Of a stretch of DNA of 64,000 bases, positions 58,610-64,000 are shown piece after piece (the stretch's first letter is position 1; each line of letters starts with the position of its first letter). The stretch spans positions 7,719,503 to 7,783,502 of the forward strand of contig NC_088649.1 in NCBI RefSeq assembly GCF_964019385.1, given 5' to 3'. The translations under genes and the position numbers were made by a program. The notes under the pieces were generated by a model. The model worked only from the letters and a program-made list of their open reading frames with translations, was not told the DNA's origin and ran no database searches. This stretch comes from Sycon ciliatum. Lineage: Eukaryota > Porifera > Calcarea > Leucosolenida > Sycettidae.

Positions 58610-60007
58610 CTTTTGTTTTTTTAGCTAAGGATATTATCAAGAGTCCATAAACAAATGTTGATGCACTCTTGATATTATTATAATAATTATGTCACCAATG
58701 GAATGTCGTAAATGATGGCCTAGCGCCTCTACATGTGCATCATATCAAATTCAATGTGACTGTATTATACGCATTGATGTGCAAGCCTTTTCTTTCAGAA
58801 AATGGCACTAGTATTGCATATTCATGTTCTTCTGCAGGGGAATCATATGGGAAGTGGCGGTGATACCTTTTTTTATACGCAGGTCATTCTGTGGATGTTG
58901 CTGTTGCAGAATTTCATGAATCTGTCATAAGATTGTTTTGTCTTTCAGAAAATTCAGATTTCCCCACCCTAAATCACACTTACTTGGGAATTGTAACCAG
59001 GTGCGTGCCGCAGATGTTTTTGTTGATTCTGTGTTTATAATTGTAGTCATGGGTTGTCGTGATAAGGTCTTCCTGCATCATATTGTACTGAAACCGTAAT
59101 CCTGTTGATGTCAATAAAACGTTTGGAAGTAGTTCAATGACTTCAAAGTGTTACAAGTCCACAATTGTCTAAAACAAAACAACAAAGTAGGAACAATAAA
59201 CATGTATTAAAATGTAAACAAATGCATAGTTGAGTCCGACACGTCGTTCCAACAACTAAACTGATCCTGAGGTTATAAGCCGCAAGAATATTATGGTTGG
59301 AGGTACTGAGAGATAAACAAGGCACTCCATAATAATAAAATGTTACACGTCTTTGGTGAGTATGAATGATATCCAGTCAAACCTCTTTAGGACGAACATC
59401 AAGGGACCGATGGTATTTGTTCTGTGAGTTTGTCTTAACCCTATTTTATAACCAGTGAATACAATTATTTCTCCAATAGAGACACGAATATATTTATTCT
59501 ACAGCGAAAGATTCTAAGTCAGACCAAACCATTGACTCGTCTTGTATGAAACAAATGAGTCACTGAACCTTTCTTTAGCAACATGACGGCAACTGAAACA
59601 ACAGAGAAAATACGATACATGTACAGAACATTCTCGCAGGTACTACAAACAGATTGCCGATCATATTTCTTGCTCTGCCGGCACGCAACTTTATTTGGAC
59701 AAGTGCAATCCCGGCGCTTCTCACAAATCAAACAGCCCAGACTCGAGTAAACAAGTCCAATCGTACGAGATTTTCAAGAGACGAGACTGCACCCATTGGC
59801 TTGTTTCGTATGAAGCAAACAAGTCACTGAATGCATGAACCTCTCCATAATGGTGATTTTCCCTGATATGCGAATTTATTTTGCATACTTGGCCAATGCT
59901 TTCCCTCCAGATTGGGAACTGCCAACGATGCTATGCCACTGCAAAATTCAGATTCTACCCTATGATCGGAGCACGGAATGCCGGAAGCAATCATGACCAG
60001 TGCCTTA
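58610..60007. other. No gene recognised
   Basis: Two pyrimidine-CAG tracts (near 58800 and 58950) and an AATAAA at about 59113 could mark 3' exons of an unrecognised gene, but no convincing frame connects them. Confidence 0.25.
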
Positions 60008-60015
60008 CTTGTAAC

Positions 60016-61393
60016 CAGGGAGTCGTACTCAAACTAGGGAGGTGACACGGCACAGAAATCCGTGTCACAGGGGTTGACTCGCACCCTTGACCCCTCGTTG
60101 TTATTTTTGGAATAGTTCAGTCCAGTCCAGTCCGAAAGGTCATACTCGGATCGACTCGCCTTCTGTACTTCACCTCCAAGCGTGCAACGCAAGACCCGCA
60201 AAGTATGATTTTTCTGTGGGGAACGATTTTGCCATTGATCCAGTTTTTATTGGAGTGCTCAGGCATACTACGATTGCTGAGACGTCCCGAGCACGCTTCA
60301 GTTCAAGTGTTCAGGTTCTCTATTTTTTGACGAGCCGGTCCTACAGCCCCCTACATTGTATCTAACGACATAGGAGCTGACAATGTAAGAGGATTTCCCT
60401 GGAAATAATGACGATGGTGGTGTGACTGCTGCAGGAAAAATGCTGGCTGTTTATGACAGTATGACTAGATGTACAATGTATCTCTCTTGTATGGTACTTA
60501 ACCCCTGCTATAAATGTGTTATTTAGGAAGACTGGTGTATTGTGCAAGTCATAAAGAAGAAATGGGGCAGATACACGACTTACAATTTTCAAAAACCAGC
60601 TTCGTGTTATGTGTAATTTGTGTCAAAATTGTAGTGTTTAGACATGACAATATCATTGGCTGTACTTCTCTGATATGGTACATAACCCCTGCTATAAATG
60701 TGTTATTTAGGCAGACTGGACCATTGTGCAAGTCATAAAGAAGAAACGGGGCAGATACACGACTTACAATTTTCAAAACCTGGCTTCGTGTTATGTGTAA
60801 TTTGTGTCAAAATTGTAGTATTTCAACATGACAATATCACTGGCTGTACTTCTCTTATATGGTACTTAACCCCTGCTATACATGTGTTGTTTAGGAAGAC
60901 TGGTGTATTGTGCAAGTCATAAAGAAGAAATGGGGCAGATACACGACTTACAATTTTCAAAAACCAGCTTCGTGTTATGTGCAATTTGGGTCAATTTTTA
61001 GTATTCGGATTAACCTAGGATACGACTCTGAAAGGTTCTGAACAGTTACCGCAACACTACACGCCGTTTCATAACTGCTGCTGTTGCCATCACTGCCATC
61101 AAGTAGTTCGGACATGGCAGGAGCTAAAAAAATTGCTGGTAGTCTTTCAAAGAATACTGGCGAGTGATGGGCTGTAAACGAAATGTGCTGCCTCAATAAT
61201 TTCAAAAACTAGACACCCATGCGGCACGCTTGGAGGTGAAGTACAGAAGGCGAGTCGATCCGAGTATGACCTTTCGGACTGGACTGGACTGAACTATTCC
61301 AAAAATAACAACGAGGGGTCAAGGGTGCGAGTCAACCCCTGTGACACGGATTTCTGTGCCGTGTCACCTCCCTAGTTTGAGTACGACTCCCTG
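60016..61393. mobile_element. hAT-like non-autonomous element with internal tandem repeats
   Basis: Terminal inverted repeats of about 170 bp starting CAGGGAGTCGTACTCAAAC at 60016 and, inverted, ending at 61393. Target duplication CTTGTAAC (8 bp) at 60008-60015 and 61394-61401. The 8-bp duplication and CAGGG terminus are the hAT signature. There is no transposase; the interior holds the 184-bp tandem repeats. Confidence 0.85.
60470..60998 (+). repeat. 184-bp tandem repeat, nearly three units
   Basis: Unit with CCCCTGCTATAAATGTG, AAGTCATAAAGAAGAAA, GGGGCAGATACACGAC and ACATGACAATATCA. Copies start near 60482, 60666 and 60850; the third is cut at about 60995. Copies differ at a few positions. 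Confidence 0.9.
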
Positions 61394-61471
61394 CTTGTAA
61401 CGTACCAATATACAATGAACATGAGTATTTTGACAACACATGTAAGCCCCAGCAGCAACATACATGTACAG

Positions 61472-61745
61472 CATAAGCCTTACCGTCAAGAAGGTGACCT
61501 CGCGTTCTTCGCACACTGTTGGCAAGGGCAAAGAGATACGAATGGATCTAAATCCGAATAAAATCAGCACACGTTTCCGTAAATGAAAGGGTGAGCATAA
61601 GCAAATGAATCGAAGGAAACTGGTCAACTCAGAGATCACCTGTCATTGAGTATTCCGTAAAAGGAGGCCTCGACAGCAGGAAAGCTAAATTTAGAAAAGA
61701 GATCCTGTCAGCTTTTCCATTATTTATTGTATTCCACCTAAACTC
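61472..61745 (+). repeat. Dispersed repeat family E, copy 2
   Basis: Almost identical to 23155-23430. It lies about 70 bp to the right of the hAT-like element. Confidence 0.85.
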
Positions 61746-61749
61746 AGCA

Positions 61750-62300
61750 CCTTTTTTTTGTAGTTATAAGGTGAGAATAGGTTTAGTGCGTACATGTCAC
61801 GTGAGTGACATAAGACGCAGTAGGTGGCCCAGCATGATAGCCAGTGCATTGTACTTGTACTAGGGCAACACATCGATTGTCCTCTGACTTCAGCACCAAT
61901 ACGTGTAATAGCTGGACTTATAATGGCTCGAAATGTATCCATCGCGTCAGAACTACATTGTTTGCGTTGAGAGAGGTTAGCTCTGCTCTCGTAGGTATAT
62001 CTTTGATTTTAGTGGAGGACGCATTCATATTGTGTATCTGTGGGACAGTTTGTTGCAACGTGAAGGCCTTTTCCTGGAACACTGGTAGACTCCTGAACAG
62101 CAGATTGGGGATGCGATTGCAGTAGGAGAAACAGGCATTGTTGTTCGTGATTTGGAGCATTCGAACATAGCAGGAATCAGGCATCGGAAAGAGAGTCTGG
62201 AGGTTCTTGGGTACTCGAAGAAGAACTAACGCACCGGTGCTGTCATCCCTTGCTCGCGTAAGTTCTGATTTCTGTTCAAACAGGGTGCAGCAGCATGAGT
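61750..62300. other. No gene recognised
   Basis: An 88-codon minus-strand frame (61918-62184) has protein-like composition but no recognised motif. Confidence 0.25.
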
Positions 62301-62301
62301 T

Positions 62302-62535
62302 TTGAATATACCGAATAGGAATGTGAAGAAGTCAGGCAATCCTGCCGACAAGAACAGTGAATTATACTTGTCACAAAACAAACTACCAATAGAGCTCCAC
62401 ACCGATCTGTCCCAGTCGAACAATGGGCACCTGCGGAGTGTTGAGGACTTGCGCCGTATGGAGCGGATTGCTGTGGATCGTCCAGCATGGAACGCGCTGG
62501 TGAAGAGTTTTTGTGCCCACCCTCGTCACGAGTAG
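62302..62535 (+). pseudogene. Possible LINE ORF C-terminal tail
   Basis: A 77-codon frame ending D-L-R-R-M-E-R-I-A-V-D-R-P-A-W-N-A-L-V-K, which resembles the last helix found at the end of many LINE ORFs. Nothing upstream supports it, so the call is weak. Confidence 0.3.
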
Positions 62536-62539
62536 AAAC

Positions 62540-63075
62540 AGCCATGGCACCCTTATAAACTCATAACAACCATTCTATAATAATAATATTACTATTTGAA
62601 TCTTTTAATAATTATCTGGCAACTCAACCTCATACGTATAATTATCTGGCCACCCATTGACCATGATGCTACATGAGGAGACAATAGTGATGACATTTTT
62701 CCAATGAGACCAATTTTATGACGCTCCATGTTACTGAAGAACTAACTTCGATCATTGGTTTTGTAGAGCCCCATTCTCTAGGAGCTGTCTACATCTGCTT
62801 TGTTTAAATGTCCAGCATAAGCGAACGTGTGGATCAAGCATAACTGCTTGGTTGACGCTGCCGCGGGAATGCGTATAATAATAATAATAAAAAATAAAAA
62901 TAAATTCACGGTTCGCGTGACACTCGGCTGGAAGCCGGGTTTTCCGCATCCGTAGGAACGCCACCACCCTTCAAGGATCAAGGCGCAGATGCAGCTCCTA
63001 AAGCGGTGGGAGGTGAGTAGATCAGCTCACCAGCAAGTGGTCAAAGACCGAAAATCCCATTCACCAATAATAATA
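62540..63075. other. No gene recognised
   Basis: Short AAT arrays near 62580 and 62877. No coding signal was seen. Confidence 0.3.
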
Positions 63076-63102
63076 TTAACTGGTTTTGAGGGAAAGAGAC
63101 AA
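63076..63102 (+). repeat. Family C arm fragment
   Basis: TTAACTGGTTTTGAGGGAAAG followed by AGACAA, the outer part of a family C arm, cut off by an AAT array. Confidence 0.6.
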
Positions 63103-63117
63103 AATAATAATAATAAT

Positions 63118-63410
63118 TTAAATAACCGACGAGGAGACAACAGTCGTAAAATAGCAATGAAAAATATCAATTGTGCACTCATAACCATGTACAAATAATC
63201 TACGTGGAGATAAAAGTGTCACGTGTCACACTTCTTTGGATTTTTAACCTTTGTTTTTCCCTTGATCTCTTTAGTTCCGTATTTCCACTGATGATCGGAA
63301 CGTGAAAATCGATTTTGGAAACACACAAAACCAAACCTTGAACAAATTGTCATGTTGCGTGGTGATGTCTGCGGCATTCATACTTTTCATAGCTATCATA
63401 ACCATGTATA
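63118..63410. mobile_element. PLE 3' end pieces
   Basis: A minus-strand tail (AATAACCGACGAGGAGACAA...) at 63118-63190, a second minus-strand tail (AATAATCTACGTGGAGAT) at about 63197-63220, then a plus-strand 3' UTR matching 18810-18975 at 63224-63400. Several insertions or one rearranged insertion. Confidence 0.65.
63282..63321 (+). ncRNA. Hammerhead ribozyme in a PLE fragment
   Basis: Same as 18860-18899 except that TCGCAACGT reads TCGGAACGT, a change in the stem II loop that leaves the CG/CG pairs intact. Confidence 0.65.
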
Positions 63411-63429
63411 AACAATTAAAATGAAACAA

Positions 63430-63465
63430 TTCCAGAACGTTTTCGTGTGACCATCATCAGTGGAA
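63430..63465 (-). ncRNA. Hammerhead motif, second PLE lineage
   Basis: Minus strand: stem I TTCCA/TGGAA, CTGATGA, a poorly paired stem II region TGGTCACAC, GAAA, stem III AACGTT, cleavage position C. Core intact, stem II doubtful. Confidence 0.6.
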
Positions 63466-63689
63466 CATCGTCACATAGTAAGAATCACTAAAACAACCAG
63501 TTATATAGCTAGAGTAATATGAAAAGAAGCGTGAGAACGCAGCACAGCTAGCGGTTATGCATAACGCGTGTAGTTTGAACCTTTGCAGTGTATCTGAGAA
63601 TGGTAGCAGTAGATGAATGTGGCAGCTGTGAGTGCATGTGAACAAAAACTGGTGAATGCGTATTATTTAAAAAGTGTGAGTGCTACAAC

Positions 63690-64000
63690 ATACGTTCGTT
63701 CACGGTGTTGAAGGACGTCCTGCCGACCCATCATTTGAGTCACCTCATTTATCATTTTGAATGCCGACAGTGCGGTAGTCGGTATGTTGGCAGGACGCTT
63801 CAACACTTGTCCGAACGTATCAAACAACACGTCCCATTGTCCTTGTTGTCAAAAGCGGCCAGGGGAGGCAGGCCAAAGCGTGGGAGGCCACGAAAACACC
63901 CGTTGCCTACTACTACGCCTGTCAGTATTACAACACAACCAGAAACGGATACAACACCGGACTCAACAGTAGCGCAACACATGAATCTGGTGTCACTCTT
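63690..64000 (+). CDS. PLE GIY-YIG endonuclease first half and AT-hook, runs off the window
   Basis: The open frame encodes F-T-V-L-K-D-V-L-P, L-I-Y-H-F-E-C-R-Q-C, R-Y-V-G-R-T-L-Q-H-L and R-I-K-Q-H, then G-G-R-P-K-R-G-R-P-R-K-H-P (two AT-hook cores) and a Thr/Pro-rich stretch. It is homologous to residues about 225-300 of the 16916-18688 ORF but belongs to a diverged lineage, so the insert in the nuclease is a family feature. The element probably starts with the inverted arm at 63410-63690 and continues beyond 64000. Confidence 0.82.
   Translation, partial: MRSFTVLKDVLPTHHLSHLIYHFECRQCGSRYVGRTLQHLSERIKQHVPLSLLSKAARGGRPKRGRPRKHPLPTTTPVSITTQPETDTTPDSTVAQHMNLVSL

Overview
The window is eukaryotic and almost certainly from an invertebrate animal. 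It has spliced genes with GT-AG introns, a metazoan-type endonuclease V gene, Penelope-like elements (PLEs), CR1/L2-like and R4/Dong-like LINEs, chromodomain Ty3/gypsy elements, hAT-like and other foldback elements, and abundant (AAT)n microsatellite. A sponge or similar early-branching marine animal would fit, but nothing here fixes the species.

Layout. 1-6.3 kb: mostly intergenic, with two weak exon candidates, a 20-bp tandem repeat, a 69-bp minisatellite and a hairpin-bearing direct repeat. 6.4-8.5 kb: two decayed LINE-type 3' ends. 8.9-13.5 kb: an intact 1271-codon R4/Dong-like LINE inside (TAA)n, next to foldback repeats with a tRNA-like core. 13.5-21.4 kb: a dense cluster of inverted-repeat elements separated by (AAT)n, including a PLE with an uninterrupted ORF. 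23-26 kb: repeats, a palindrome array and a hammerhead ribozyme between 178-bp direct repeats. 26.5-30.7 kb: the one recognisable host gene, endonuclease V. 31-36.7 kb: LINE remnants, an inverted duplication of the endonuclease V 5' end and a TTAA-flanked element. 36.9-48.7 kb: a three-deep nest in which a CR1/L2-like LINE is split by gypsy element A, which is split by gypsy element B. 48.8-51.2 kb: a head-to-head PLE dimer with a 15-bp target duplication. 52.0-53.6 kb: an LTR-element remnant whose interior carries a broken ubiquitin sequence. 54-56.8 kb: a LINE nested in a foldback element. 56.9-58.6 kb: nested foldback elements with two more hammerhead ribozymes. 60-61.4 kb: a hAT-like element with 8-bp target duplications. 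63.1 kb to the end: PLE pieces running off the window.

The most interesting content is RNA. Conserved hammerhead ribozyme cores can be read in at least three unrelated repeat families, together with degenerate relatives. The PLE ORF carries about 250 residues (Pro-rich, AT-hook, acidic) inserted inside its GIY-YIG endonuclease. Several unrelated element types share one insertion niche, AAT/ATT microsatellite. All statements rest on reading the sequence by eye; no alignment or search was run.
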